Source of the DNA: Microbacterium sp.
GTDB lineage: Bacteria > Actinomycetota > Actinomycetes > Actinomycetales > Microbacteriaceae
Direction: 5' to 3'
NCBI GenBank assembly: GCA_031178475.1
Contig: JAPSIX010000003.1
Location: 1-36,236, forward strand
Length of the DNA: 36,236 nt
Position numbers and translations under genes: made by a program. Positions 36,192-36,236 of the stretch are shown in pieces (positions within the stretch are counted from its first letter, which is position 1; the number at the start of each line of letters is the position of its first letter). The notes below the pieces were generated by a model, which saw nothing but the letters and a program-made list of their open reading frames with translations, searched no databases and was not told the origin of the DNA.

Positions 36192-36236
36192 CCGCCCAGG
36201 CGCGCAAGCGATCCAGCCCCCACGTCGTCACGATTC
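36184..36236 (-). CDS. Possible 3' end of a minus-strand gene
   Basis: The frame ending at TGA (36184-36186, minus strand) is open to the window edge and reads TTWGLDRLRAWAAS at its C-terminus, with G or C at 14 of 16 third positions. That fits a gene convergent with the exonuclease, overlapping it by eight bases. With 17 codons the call is weak. Confidence 0.3.
   Translation of the reverse strand, partial: IVTTWGLDRLRAWAAS

Overview
The window is chromosomal DNA of a high-GC actinobacterium, most likely Microbacteriaceae and probably Microbacterium. The support is: GC-rich codon use throughout; the actinobacteria-specific genes rbpA and whiA; the ClpP1/ClpP2 pair; the order gap-pgk-tpiA-secG-rbpA; uvrB, coaE and rpsA as neighbours; a SipW/TasA-like secretion pair; and many genes with a -10 box placed directly before the start codon. 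I see no IS element, prophage, integrase, rRNA operon or CRISPR array. No stretch longer than about 300 bases lacks a gene; the longest gaps are about 210-220 bases (26707-26918 and 33601-33820) and are described below.

Layout. (1) 1-3523, minus strand: a deoxyribose-catabolism operon (SorC/DeoR-type regulator, deoC, aldehyde dehydrogenase, and the first codons of what looks like a second aldehyde dehydrogenase). (2) 3650-7121, minus: tRNA-Pro, trigger factor, a small TPR protein, ClpP1 and ClpP2, a protein folding and degradation block. (3) tRNA-Gly on the plus strand, with a promoter back to back with that of tRNA-Pro. (4) 7448-13016, minus: rbpA, secG, the lower-glycolysis genes tpiA, pgk and gap, then sodA and whiA. 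(5) 13107-18841, minus: rapZ, uvrC, uvrA. (6) 18888-22944, minus: a five-gene MoxR/DUF58/DUF4129 membrane operon with almost every junction overlapping. (7) 23058-26706: a small zinc-ribbon-like protein, uvrB, a DUF4126 membrane protein and coaE.

(8) 26707-32013 is the accessory-looking block, sitting between coaE and rpsA, which are near neighbours in many actinobacteria. It holds a TasA/camelysin-like secreted protein, its SipW/Sec11-type signal peptidase, an 88-residue stub paralogue of the secreted protein, an OmpR-type response regulator, a membrane protein with a degenerate GGDEF-like domain, and a sensor kinase. The promoter of the secreted protein carries three direct repeats spaced exactly 11 bp, the usual footprint of an OmpR/PhoB regulator, followed by a large hairpin at the predicted mRNA 5' end. 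I read this as one regulated surface-protein export system and consider it the most interesting part of the window.

(9) 32146-36191: rpsA, then on the plus strand a lipoprotein/PKD-domain secreted protein pair of less typical base composition, and a stand-alone 5'-3' exonuclease. The window ends in what may be the 3' end of a minus-strand gene.

Cross-cutting signals: nine genes start with a TANNNT-like box 6 or 7 bases before the start codon (probable leaderless mRNAs); the hexamer GGATGC/GCATCC is strongly over-used in all reading frames; three intergenic regions hold DnaA-box-like 9-mers.
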